Positions 1 through 5,097 of a DNA stretch of 7,559 bases are shown here, one piece after another. This stretch comes from Desulfuromusa sp. (lineage in GTDB: Bacteria > Desulfobacterota > Desulfuromonadia > Desulfuromonadales > Geopsychrobacteraceae), in assembly GCA_029933365.1 (NCBI GenBank), contig JAOZOH010000129.1, forward strand, positions 1-7,559. Reading direction: 5' to 3'. The notes beneath the pieces are model-generated. The model was not told where the DNA came from. It made no database searches and was given only the letters and a program-made list of their open reading frames with translations. Position numbers and translations under genes: made by a program. Numbering within the stretch: position 1 is the stretch's first letter; each line of letters starts with the position of its first letter.

Positions 1-1
1 A

Positions 2-241
2 CGGGACTTGCTGGCCGAAGTCATTCCATTCGATATTGAGGGTCGTTACCCTGAATTGTATTTCCCCGCACCCACCCAAACTGAGGCTGATGGAAAAAAA
101 GGGACAGGCGAACTGTACTTTTTATCCTGTCAGGTGAATGCCAAAAGGTTTGGATGGGATGGAAATATAGTAAGGACGGTTAATATTTCAAGCTCAGGGC
201 AGATTACCAACACTCAGTTATCAAAACCAGCTCAAAAGTAG
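2..241 (+). pseudogene. 3' fragment of a probable HEPN-domain gene, broken by a repeat
   Basis: The reading frame is open to the left edge of the window, so the 5' end lies outside. The first ~30 residues, including the segment DIEGRYPELY and then APTQTEAD, resemble the C-terminal helix region of small HEPN-domain proteins, which usually have an RYP-type motif followed by an acidic helix. After ADG (about base 93) the homology stops where an A-rich run leads into GGGACAGGCG, a member of the short repeat found throughout this window. The remaining ~47 residues to the stop look like read-through of repeat and non-coding sequence. HEPN proteins are often RNases or partners of MNT nucleotidyltransferases, and an MntA/HepT pair lies immediately downstream on the other strand. 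The family call rests on a short segment and is tentative; that the C-terminus is foreign is firmer. Confidence 0.42.
94..133 (+). repeat. Short dispersed repeat, motif A copy 1
   Basis: A-run followed by GGGACAGGCG and a T-rich tail ending near ATCCTGTC. The core closely matches the sequence heading both RAYT copies (1379 and 2344). It sits at the point where the HEPN-like frame loses homology, so it probably marks an insertion or recombination junction. Confidence 0.6.
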
Positions 242-245
242 ACCT

Positions 246-578
246 CTAAAGTAAACTGCTGAGATTCTTTTGTAATGGAGGTAAATCGTTCTGGATTGTT
301 TCCCAGATAACCTCTATATCGACGCCGAAGTATTCGTGAATTAAAATGTTGCGTATCCCTTTTAGTTGAACCCAAGGAATATTTGAAAACTGGGACTGTA
401 TTTCTGGTTGAATATGGTTTGCAGCTTCGCCGATAATTTCAAAATTTCGGATAACTGCATCTATGGTTTTTTGGTCATTTTTCCAAGTTGGAAAGTCCAT
501 ATTTGCGGTGTAATTAAAAATGTGCTGAATAGATTCGAGAATATCTTCGATTCTCAGTTGCCAATGCCTAGTGGACAC
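246..578 (-). CDS. hepT: HepT-type HEPN RNase toxin
   Basis: A 110-residue protein of the HepT (DUF86) family, the toxin of MntA/HepT systems. These are HEPN ribonucleases that cut RNA and are silenced when MntA transfers AMP to a tyrosine in the active-site motif. The motif RX4HXY is intact: R76, H81 and Y83 in RNILIHEY, with Y83 matching the modified tyrosine. The N-terminus TRHWQLRIEDILESI is typical of the family. The start is taken as GTG at 578-576: it is preceded by a GAGG ribosome binding site about 6 nt upstream, overlaps the end of mntA by 11 nt, and gives the usual family length. The ATG at 653 would add 25 residues that merely read mntA sequence in another frame. Translation is probably coupled to mntA. 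Family assignment is strong; activity is inferred. Confidence 0.88.
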   Translation of the reverse strand: MSTRHWQLRIEDILESIQHIFNYTANMDFPTWKNDQKTIDAVIRNFEIIGEAANHIQPEIQSQFSNIPWVQLKGIRNILIHEYFGVDIEVIWETIQNDLPPLQKNLSSLL

Positions 579-861
579 GGATCGCCTCGGATAGAATTTT
601 TTCACGTAGTTGTTGTTTGATGGCTTTGTGGGTAACAAGGTCAACCGGGACACCCAGAAGCAATTCCAAGTAATTTTTTAATTCTATATATTTAAATAAA
701 CCCGGTGTCTTTGTGAATTCTACTAGGAGATCAATGTCACTATCAGATTTTGCTTGGTCGCGTGCGACAGAACCAAATATTGATAAGCCTGAACCCTGCT
801 CTTGATTGCGTAAATCAACCAGATTTTCTGCCAATTGTTTTCGTGCTATGTCACATTTCAT
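568..861 (-). CDS. mntA: MntA-type nucleotidyltransferase antitoxin
   Basis: A 97-residue minimal nucleotidyltransferase. In this family MntA uses ATP to AMPylate the HEPN toxin HepT and thereby neutralise it. The defining motif GSX10DXD is complete: G30, S31, then D42 and D44 in SDSDIDLLVEF, giving the metal-binding acidic pair. The segment LFKYIELKNYLELLLG followed by PVDLV is the usual C-terminal half of the fold. Length is normal for the family. It is first in a two-gene operon and its stop codon lies inside the start region of hepT. The ATG at 861 has only a weak GGGA upstream. I could not find a convincing promoter in the 270 bp upstream. Confidence 0.9.
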   Translation of the reverse strand: MKCDIARKQLAENLVDLRNQEQGSGLSIFGSVARDQAKSDSDIDLLVEFTKTPGLFKYIELKNYLELLLGVPVDLVTHKAIKQQLREKILSEAIRVH

Positions 862-927
862 AAAAAAATCCCATCGTCTATTTTGTTAACTCTGCCATAT
901 GGTCAGGATGATGTAAAGCAATCATTA

Positions 928-950
928 GGGGGTATGTTTTTACTTTTACT
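928..950 (+). repeat. Motif A copy 2 (degenerate)
   Basis: GGGGG followed by TATG and TTTTTACTTTTACT. It matches the tail of the copies at 5057 and 6365 (TTTACTTTTAACT type) but has lost the CAGG core. It lies upstream of mntA. Confidence 0.4.
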
Positions 951-984
951 TCATGAAAGAAAACGGGAATTATACTTGCTTGGT

Positions 985-1040
985 GTCCTTTGCGCCTTGA
1001 GTGAGAGCAGCGAACGGGCGTGAGACAGGTTTTAAATTTA
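985..1040 (+). repeat. Dispersed repeat B, copy 1
   Basis: Shares GTCCTTTGCGCCT, then TGAGAG, then AGCGAACGGGCG with 6250-6302, followed by a similar purine-rich stretch and a T/A-rich tail. In both places a motif A copy follows downstream (1053 and 6365), so B and A may belong to one composite element. No coding potential recognised. Confidence 0.65.
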
Positions 1041-1052
1041 AGGGAGGAAAGG

Positions 1053-1080
1053 AAAGGGGACAGGCGAAATTATGCTTTAA
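1053..1080 (+). repeat. Motif A copy 3
   Basis: AAAGGGGACAGGCGAAAT, nearly identical to the heads of the RAYT copies at 1379 and 2344. It lies about 20 nt beyond the stop of the fossil PIN-toxin tail at 1101, the same position relative to the stop as the copy at 5057 next to the intact PIN gene. Confidence 0.65.
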
Positions 1081-1100
1081 ATTATTTGAAAAGCAGTTTT

Positions 1101-1136
1101 TTACTCGAATAACCAGACTCCAAAATCTTTTGATGC
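1101..1136 (-). pseudogene. Fossil C-terminus of a PIN-domain toxin gene
   Basis: The minus strand reads ASKDFGVWLFE then TAA. The intact PIN gene at 5098-5544 ends ASSDFGVWLFE then TGA. Bases 1105-1128 are identical to 5102-5125 (24 in a row). The similarity continues outside the coding part, with an AGCAG plus T-run next to the stop and a motif A copy beyond it in both places. The rest of the toxin gene is absent: from about 1136-1150 the sequence becomes an IS200-like transposase gene. This is a remnant of a lost sister toxin, not a functional gene. Confidence 0.7.
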
Positions 1137-1371
1137 AACTTTTATGTCATTCAGTTTGGGACTGCAAGTACCACATCGTTTGGATACCAAAATGCCGTAG
1201 AAAAGTACTCTATGGTCGGATTCGGCAACAACTTGGCGAAACGATACGCGAATTGGCTCGTCAACGGGAGAGCTTGGTTTTGGAAGGTCATTTATGTTCC
1301 GACCATGTTCATGTGTATATCGCGATTCAGCTAAAATTTGCGGTAGCTCAGGTCGTCGGTTACATCAAGAG
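1133..1371 (+). pseudogene. Truncated IS200-like (Y1 HUH) transposase
   Basis: About 80 residues of an IS200/IS605-type TnpA: HSVWDCKYHIVWIPKCRRKV near the N-terminus, the metal-binding HUH motif as HVH in SDHVHVYI, and AVAQVVGYIK. The family is normally about 135-150 residues with a catalytic tyrosine in the C-terminal third; homology stops right after GYIK, so the nucleophile is missing and the gene cannot encode an active transposase. The break is at GGAAAAAAGGGG, where the RAYT repeat unit begins. The frame stays open across the junction into the first RAYT gene, giving a possible 420-residue fusion to 2395. The ATG at 1133 is the first plausible start; no clear ribosome binding site precedes it. 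Confidence 0.75.
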
Positions 1372-1378
1372 GAAAAAA

Positions 1379-1396
1379 GGGGACAGGCGAAATATA
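1379..1396 (+). repeat. Motif A copy 4, head of RAYT unit 1
   Basis: GGGGACAGGCGAAATATA, directly following the broken IS200-like gene. The same sequence heads the second RAYT unit. Confidence 0.65.
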
Positions 1397-1397
1397 G

Positions 1398-1426
1398 TTG
1401 AACAATTCTGTATCACCGTTTATTCT
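1398..1426 (+). promoter_or_regulatory. Candidate promoter of RAYT copy 1
   Basis: TTGAAC at 1398-1403, a 17-nt spacer, and TATTCT at 1421-1426. Each box matches the sigma-70 consensus at 4 of 6 positions. It lies 40 nt upstream of the ATG at 1466. Moderate quality only. Confidence 0.35.
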
Positions 1427-1465
1427 GTAGGTGTGATCTTAAACATGCAAACCTATGGAGATTTT

Positions 1466-2395
1466 ATGCCCCGTAAACCCAGATTAGTTGTCGAAGGTGA
1501 AGCAGCTGTTTATCATGTGATGTCACGAACTGCCCTGGATGGTTTCGTGTTGGGGGATGCTGAAAAAGACCACTTATTGCAATTGATTCAACATTACAGT
1601 GCTATCTATTTTGCCGAAGTTCTGAGTTTTTGCCTCATGGGCAATCACTTTCACTTGGTTGTGCGGATACATCCAGGCGAGGGATATTCAGATGTCGAGG
1701 TTAAACGTCGTTATTCAATTTACTATCAGGATGATGATAAGAGGGAAGAGCCACTTCCTGGCCAAATAGCAATGTTTCGCCATAAGTGGGAACAGCTGTC
1801 TGAATTTGTGAAAGAAATCAAGCAGACCTTTTCCCGTTATTACAATAAACGCCACAACCGGCGTGGTTTTTTCTGGAGTGATCGGTTTAAGAGTGTTTTG
1901 GTCGAAGATGGCGAAACCTTGATTAATTGTCTTGCCTATGTTGATCTCAATCCTATCCGTGCTGGGCTGGTTGAGCGCCCAGATGACTATCGTTGGAGTT
2001 CTCTTGCTTATCATCAGCAAACAGGGAATAAAGGTAATTTCTTGTCCCTTGATTTTGGTTTGATTGACGCTGAAGGTTTAACACCGGAACAGCGTTTAGC
2101 AAAGTATCGACAGTTTGTTTACGAAGTCGGTGAAATAAAAACTGAAAAAGGGAAGAGTCTTGCTCCGCATATTGTTGCCCGGGAGGCAGGGAAGGGGTAT
2201 TTACCGACGGGTTCTGATCGGTTTTTAAGACGTACCCGTTACTTTACGGATAGCGGCATTATAGGGAGCCGCGAGTTTGTTCGTAGTTTTTGGCAAGTAT
2301 TAAGATCTAAGGATGATAATCCTGATAAACAACCAAGAAAAAAGGGGACAGGCGAAATATACTTGAACAATTCTGTATCACCGTTTATTCTGTAG
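1466..2395 (+). CDS. RAYT (REP-associated Y1 transposase), copy 1, altered C-terminus
   Basis: A 309-residue member of the REP-associated tyrosine transposase family, single-strand DNA nucleases related to IS200 TnpA that act on short palindromic or REP-like repeats. The HUH motif is H61-F62-H63 in MGNHFHLVV; the catalytic tyrosine is probably Y125 or Y126 in FSRYYNKRHNRRG. The conserved block LAYVDLNPIRAGLVERP followed by YRWSS is intact. The start ATG is chosen because GGAG lies 5 nt upstream (1457-1460); the ATG at 1445 is a possible alternative. Residues up to NPDKQP are identical to copy 2. The last ~20 residues are then replaced by read-through into the head of the second repeat unit (RKKGTGEIYLNN onward). 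The catalytic core is whole, so activity may survive. Confidence 0.85.
   Translation: MPRKPRLVVEGEAAVYHVMSRTALDGFVLGDAEKDHLLQLIQHYSAIYFAEVLSFCLMGNHFHLVVRIHPGEGYSDVEVKRRYSIYYQDDDKREEPLPGQIAMFRHKWEQLSEFVKEIKQTFSRYYNKRHNRRGFFWSDRFKSVLVEDGETLINCLAYVDLNPIRAGLVERPDDYRWSSLAYHQQTGNKGNFLSLDFGLIDAEGLTPEQRLAKYRQFVYEVGEIKTEKGKSLAPHIVAREAGKGYLPTGSDRFLRRTRYFTDSGIIGSREFVRSFWQVLRSKDDNPDKQPRKKGTGEIYLNNSVSPFIL
2344..2361 (+). repeat. Motif A copy 5, head of RAYT unit 2
   Basis: Same 18 bases as at 1379-1396. It lies inside the 3' end of the copy 1 reading frame, where it encodes GTGEIY. Confidence 0.65.
2363..2391 (+). promoter_or_regulatory. Candidate promoter of RAYT copy 2
   Basis: Same TTGAAC, 17-nt spacer and TATTCT arrangement as copy 1. 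It lies within the end of the copy 1 coding region, so copy 2 could be transcribed from its own promoter as well as by read-through. Confidence 0.33.
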
Positions 2396-2430
2396 GTGTG
2401 ATCTTAAACATGCAAACCTATGGAGATTTT

Positions 2431-3360
2431 ATGCCCCGTAAACCCAGATTAGTTGTCGAAGGTGAAGCAGCTGTTTATCATGTGATGTCACGAACTGCCC
2501 TGGATGGTTTCGTGTTGGGGGATGCTGAAAAAGACCACTTATTGCAATTGATTCAACATTACAGTGCTATCTATTTTGCCGAAGTTCTGAGTTTTTGCCT
2601 CATGGGCAATCACTTTCACTTGGTTGTGCGGATACATCCAGGCGAGGGATATTCAGATGTCGAGGTTAAACGTCGTTATTCAATTTACTATCAGGATGAT
2701 GATAAGAGGGAAGAGCCACTTCCTGGCCAAATAGCAATGTTTCGCCATAAGTGGGAACAGCTGTCTGAATTTGTGAAAGAAATCAAGCAGACCTTTTCCC
2801 GTTATTACAATAAACGCCACAACCGGCGTGGTTTTTTCTGGAGTGATCGGTTTAAGAGTGTTTTGGTCGAAGATGGCGAAACCTTGATTAATTGTCTTGC
2901 CTATGTTGATCTCAATCCTATCCGTGCTGGGCTGGTTGAGCGCCCAGATGACTATCGTTGGAGTTCTCTTGCTTATCATCAGCAAACAGGGAATAAAGGT
3001 AATTTCTTGTCCCTTGATTTTGGTTTGATTGACGCTGAAGGTTTAACACCGGAACAGCGTTTAGCAAAGTATCGACAGTTTGTTTACGAAGTCGGTGAAA
3101 TAAAAACTGAAAAAGGGAAGAGTCTTGCTCCGCATATTGTTGCCCGGGAGGCAGGGAAGGGGTATTTACCGACGGGTTCTGATCGGTTTTTAAGACGTAC
3201 CCGTTACTTTACGGATAGCGGCATTATAGGGAGCCGCGAGTTTGTTCGTAGTTTTTGGCAAGTATTAAGATCTAAGGATGATAATCCTGATAAACAACCG
3301 GCAAGGATATCTGGACTGGTCGGGGTATTTTCTTTGCGACGGTTGAATGATGAAAAATGA
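2431..3360 (+). CDS. RAYT (REP-associated Y1 transposase), copy 2, probably intact
   Basis: Identical to copy 1 for residues 1-290, with the same HUH motif (H61, H63) and catalytic tyrosine region (Y125/Y126). It differs only at the C-terminus, which here reads ARISGLVGVFSLRRLNDEK. A GL-G-(Y/F)SL-RL ending fits my recollection of this RAYT subgroup, so copy 2 is taken as the complete gene. By coincidence both copies are 309 residues, because the unrelated tails reach stops at the same offset. The ATG has GGAG 5 nt upstream; a longer frame from a GTG at 2398 is less likely. The gene ends 17 bp before the convergent RelE-type gene. RAYTs are usually single-copy domesticated genes, so a tandem pair is odd. 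Confidence 0.88.
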   Translation: MPRKPRLVVEGEAAVYHVMSRTALDGFVLGDAEKDHLLQLIQHYSAIYFAEVLSFCLMGNHFHLVVRIHPGEGYSDVEVKRRYSIYYQDDDKREEPLPGQIAMFRHKWEQLSEFVKEIKQTFSRYYNKRHNRRGFFWSDRFKSVLVEDGETLINCLAYVDLNPIRAGLVERPDDYRWSSLAYHQQTGNKGNFLSLDFGLIDAEGLTPEQRLAKYRQFVYEVGEIKTEKGKSLAPHIVAREAGKGYLPTGSDRFLRRTRYFTDSGIIGSREFVRSFWQVLRSKDDNPDKQPARISGLVGVFSLRRLNDEK

Positions 3361-3380
3361 AGGGGGCTTACTTTTATCTA
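3361..3380 (+). repeat. Motif A copy 6 (degenerate)
   Basis: AGGGGGCTTACTTTTATCTA, resembling the second half of the 5057 copy (TTACTTTTAACT). It begins directly after the stop of RAYT copy 2 and overlaps the stop codon of the convergent RelE-type gene. It may be the right-hand boundary of the RAYT module. Confidence 0.45.
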
Positions 3381-3668
3381 ATTTATATGTTCGTCCTGTC
3401 GGAAGAGCTTTGTTGTTACCTTATAAATATCTCTGCGATGACCAAGGGCAACTACGATAATGTGCCGTAAATTGTCGTTTACCTGGTATATAATTCGATA
3501 GCGTTTAATCTTTAATGTCCGAAAAAAGCTGAGCTCTTCGCGCAACTGCTTGCCCGAATAGGGATTGTCTTTTAGTATATTCAATGCAGTTTTTAACTGT
3601 TTTCTCACCTCCGGATGCAGATTTTTGAAAAAGCGGATTGCTGTTGGAGTGAGCTTTACTCTATACAT
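3378..3668 (-). CDS. RelE/ParE-superfamily toxin (probable mRNA interferase)
   Basis: A 96-residue protein of the RelE/ParE fold. The N-terminus MYRVKLTPTAIRFFKNLHPE, the middle RTLKIKRYRIIYQV and the end ALGHRRDIY are characteristic. Basic residues usual for ribosome-dependent mRNA cleavage by RelE are plausible here (R50, K53, R56/R58, R78/R79), with an aromatic Y82 where RelE has its C-terminal tyrosine. This favours an mRNA interferase over a gyrase poison, but the fold alone does not prove it. The ATG starts 2 nt after the antitoxin stop, so the two are co-translated. The 3' end is convergent with the RAYT gene and overlaps a motif A copy. Confidence 0.87.
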   Translation of the reverse strand: MYRVKLTPTAIRFFKNLHPEVRKQLKTALNILKDNPYSGKQLREELSFFRTLKIKRYRIIYQVNDNLRHIIVVALGHRRDIYKVTTKLFRQDEHIN

Positions 3669-3670
3669 GT

Positions 3671-3934
3671 TTACAGTTCATCCAGATCTACCAGGTTTTC
3701 ACCGTTTTTCAACTCCTTCATCGAATTGCGCAATTGCTCCATCATGCTGCTGTCAGAGAGTATCTCTATTGTTTCCTGAAGTGCTGTATAGTGATCCATC
3801 GAGATCAGCACAGCATGTGGTAGTCCGTTTTTTGTAATGGCAAGCGTGCTGTCATAAATTCCAATATCCCTTATAATATTTAATATCTGACTTTTGGCCT
3901 TTGTTACGGGAATGTATTCGTCTATTTTTTCCAT
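3671..3934 (-). CDS. Phd/YefM-family antitoxin
   Basis: An 87-residue antitoxin of the Phd/YefM fold, which represses its own operon through an N-terminal DNA-binding domain and inhibits the toxin with a disordered C-terminus. The N-terminus EKIDEYIPVTKAKSQILNII and the middle ITKNGLPHAVLISMDHY are typical; the tail after residue ~60 is acidic and probably wraps the toxin. Start chosen: the ATG at 3934 has GGAGG at 3940-3944, 5 nt upstream. The in-frame ATG at 3961 lies within the -10 box of the promoter, so it cannot normally be used. First gene of the operon with the RelE-type toxin. Confidence 0.88.
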   Translation of the reverse strand: MEKIDEYIPVTKAKSQILNIIRDIGIYDSTLAITKNGLPHAVLISMDHYTALQETIEILSDSSMMEQLRNSMKELKNGENLVDLDEL

Positions 3935-3959
3935 GATAACCTCCATAATTTTAGTGGTC

Positions 3960-3988
3960 ATTATAGTGACTATTGTGACTATTGTAAA
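3960..3988 (-). promoter_or_regulatory. Promoter and likely operator of the phd-relE operon
   Basis: On the minus strand: TTTACA (3988-3983), a 17-nt spacer, then TATAAT (3965-3960), a near-perfect sigma-70 promoter. The spacer contains a direct repeat of AATAGTCAC, with a partial third copy running into the -10 box (TATAGTGAC on the plus strand). Such repeats inside a TA promoter suit autorepression by the antitoxin-toxin complex. The short leader carries the GGAGG site. Confidence 0.75.
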
Positions 3989-4016
3989 GGAGCAGATTTT
4001 AGAGGTAACAGGGGGA

Positions 4017-4042
4017 ATGGTCAGGTGCCTTTTTTTAGTTTA
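4017..4042 (+). repeat. Motif A copy 7
   Basis: ATGGTCAGGTGCC followed by a T-run and AGTTTA. It shares GGTCAGGT and the T-rich tail with the copy at 5057. It lies between the divergent phd-relE and vapBC operons. Confidence 0.5.
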
Positions 4043-4054
4043 GCGACAGCTGAA

Positions 4055-4104
4055 CGCAGATTTCAACTGATAGAAAAAGAATATTTGACAGGATGAAATC
4101 GGAT
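4055..4104 (+). repeat. Dispersed repeat E, copy 1
   Basis: CGCAGATTTCAACTGATAG, then ATATTTGACAGGAT and AAATCGGAT. Related sequence occurs at 4925-4990 (ACAGATTTTCACCGATG, then ATTTGACGACAGGATAAA) and in shorter form at 5880-5907. Non-coding by appearance. Confidence 0.45.
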
Positions 4105-4250
4105 AACTGAAATACCCATCAATTTTTTTTGTTGCAGGCAAAAACCAATCAGCTTTTCATTCTGCAAAAGAGAGAAAGTTTTTGGAATCAATAGGGGATC
4201 GTAGTTTTCATAGTTAGTTCATAATTTGTTTCAACAATCAGTTCTACGTT

Positions 4251-4295
4251 TTGACAGATGGTGTTTCTTTGTGTATGATCATGTGTATATGGAGG
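4251..4295 (+). promoter_or_regulatory. vapBC promoter and ribosome binding site
   Basis: TTGACA at 4251-4256, a 17-nt spacer and TATGAT at 4274-4279, a strong sigma-70 promoter. The palindrome ATGATCAT (4275-4282) overlaps the -10 box and could be part of the VapB operator. GGAGG at 4291-4295 is 7 nt before the vapB ATG. Confidence 0.75.
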
Positions 4296-4302
4296 TGTTT
4301 TT

Positions 4303-4512
4303 ATGCGAACAAATGTTGTCCTTGATGATGATCTTATCAATGAAGCAATTAAATTGAGTGGAGTAAAAACAAAAAAAGATGTTATTAATTTTGCTCTTCA
4401 GGAATTTGTTGCAACGAGAAAAAGAGGTAACCTTCTGGATCTTGAAGGAAAGATAGAATTTCAGGACGATTACAATTATAAAGCAATGCGAGAAAATGAT
4501 GATACTCGTTGA
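4303..4512 (+). CDS. vapB: VapB-type ribbon-helix-helix antitoxin
   Basis: A 69-residue antitoxin. The N-terminus MRTNVVLDDDLINEA is the hallmark of this VapB family: a short beta strand for DNA binding followed by two helices (GVKTKKDVINFALQEFV). The C-terminal third (LLDLEGKIEFQDDYNYKAMR) is acidic and is expected to bind and block the VapC active site. Length is normal. A strong promoter and a GGAGG ribosome binding site precede it. Its stop overlaps the start of vapC by 17 nt, which couples translation of the two. Confidence 0.9.
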   Translation: MRTNVVLDDDLINEAIKLSGVKTKKDVINFALQEFVATRKRGNLLDLEGKIEFQDDYNYKAMRENDDTR

Positions 4513-4897
4513 TACCTCGGTGCTGATCGATCTGTTTAAGGGGCATGATAACGAAGCTGTCGCTAGCTTTCATGACATTGTTCGACAACAGGTACCATTT
4601 GGTATCACTTCCGTGATTTATCAAGAGATTTTGCAAGGTGCAAAAACAGAAAAGGAATATGCTTCTCTTAAAGAATATCTATCTACCCAGCGCTTTTTTC
4701 ATCCGAAGGATGTTCTTGCTTCCTATGCAGCGGCTGCCACCATTTTTTATTCCTGCCGGCGAAAAGGGGTCACGATACGCAGTACTATAGATTGTCTTAT
4801 CGCACAAATTGCCATAGAACACGAACTGTTGCTGCTGCACAATGATAAAGATTATACCGCAATGGCACCGGTGATAGGTTTGCAAATATACAAGTAG
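4496..4897 (+). CDS. vapC: VapC-type PIN-domain RNase toxin
   Basis: A 133-residue PIN-domain ribonuclease; characterised family members cut tRNA or rRNA using metal bound by conserved acidic residues. All expected acids are present: D6 in ILVDTSVLIDLF, E44 in YQEILQG, D99 in STIDCLIA and D117 in HNDKDY. Two adjacent ATG codons (4496 and 4499) could start it; both overlap vapB, and family members commonly begin shortly before the VDTSV strand. There is no strong ribosome binding site, consistent with coupling to vapB. It is the only plus-strand TA operon in the window. No clear terminator follows; the downstream stretch is repeat-rich. Confidence 0.9.
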   Translation: MMILVDTSVLIDLFKGHDNEAVASFHDIVRQQVPFGITSVIYQEILQGAKTEKEYASLKEYLSTQRFFHPKDVLASYAAAATIFYSCRRKGVTIRSTIDCLIAQIAIEHELLLLHNDKDYTAMAPVIGLQIYK

Positions 4898-4924
4898 GGA
4901 AGTAGGGGGCGGGTGATTTCTTTT

Positions 4925-5046
4925 ACAGATTTTCACCGATGAAAATTAGGACATTTGACGACAGGATAAAAATCCGATGAAAACGGATTAAGTCAAAATC
5001 TGTCTTTGGGTTTTATGGTCAAAACCATCAGATTGTATCCTGTCTA
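4925..5046 (+). repeat. Mosaic of dispersed repeats E (copy 2) and D (copy 1)
   Basis: The left part (4925-4990) matches repeat E at 4055. The right part (5016-5046), GGTCAAAACCATCAGATT followed by a TATCCTGTC block, matches 7252-7291. The linking segment GTCAAAATC then TGTCTTTGG resembles pieces of the long repeat C at 6047. This fills the gap between vapC and the next operon, and nothing in it looks coding. Confidence 0.5.
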
Positions 5047-5056
5047 GTAAACCTCA

Positions 5057-5080
5057 GGGGTCAGGTATTTACTTTTAACT
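5057..5080 (+). repeat. Motif A copy 8
   Basis: GGGGTCAGGTATTTACTTTT then AACT, the most regular form of the motif. It ends 17 nt before the stop codon of the convergent PIN-toxin gene. Confidence 0.6.
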
Positions 5081-5097
5081 GGGAAGGAGCAGTTTTT

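Larger units (their letters stand above)
1372..2336 (+). repeat. 965-bp tandem repeat unit, copy 1 (RAYT unit)
   Basis: Bases 1372-2334 match 2337-3299 at an offset of exactly 965. By eye the only difference is at 1397 (G) versus 2362 (C), just upstream of the candidate -35 box. The unit starts in an A-run with motif A (GGGGACAGGCGAAATATA), then carries a promoter candidate, ribosome binding site and almost the whole RAYT gene. It ends after the codons for NPDKQP. The junction between units is AACCAAGAAAAAAGGGG. The near-identity means the duplication is very recent, maintained by gene conversion, or an assembly effect. Confidence 0.9.
2337..3299 (+). repeat. 965-bp tandem repeat unit, copy 2
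   Basis: Second copy of the RAYT unit, head to tail with copy 1. It carries the same motif A, promoter candidate, ribosome binding site and gene. After 3299 the sequence diverges from copy 1 and continues into what looks like the native end of the RAYT gene, so this copy probably retains the original right side. Confidence 0.9.
3989..4250. other. Intergenic region between two TA promoters
   Basis: No gene recognised. It contains motif A copy 7 (4017-4042) and a copy of repeat E (4055-4104). A 6-bp inverted repeat, TTGCAG at 4132-4137 and CTGCAA at 4162-4167, has a loop too long to be a terminator. The stretch from about 4170 to 4250 is AT-rich and leads into the vapBC promoter. Confidence 0.5.

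Noticed and set aside
835..1023. 62-residue plus-strand frame across the mntA start and repeat B
   Set aside because: No ribosome binding site, no recognisable family, and half of it is repeat sequence.
1715..2020. 101-residue minus-strand frame, repeated at 2680-2985
   Set aside because: Antisense shadow of the RAYT gene; it recurs only because the gene is duplicated.
3301..3350. Frame reading GKDIWTGRGIFFATVE after RAYT copy 2, resembling the IS200 catalytic-tyrosine region
   Set aside because: The RAYT frame over the same bases gives a sensible native C-terminus (ISGLVGVFSLRRL), the IS200 reading lacks the tyrosine, and the match is short.
4385..4936. Minus-strand frames opposite vapB and vapC
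   Set aside because: Shadows of genes with strong family motifs on the plus strand.
4912..4937. GGTGA...TCACC stem after vapC as a terminator
   Set aside because: Only 5 bp of stem around a loop of about 16 nt and no T-run placed after it.
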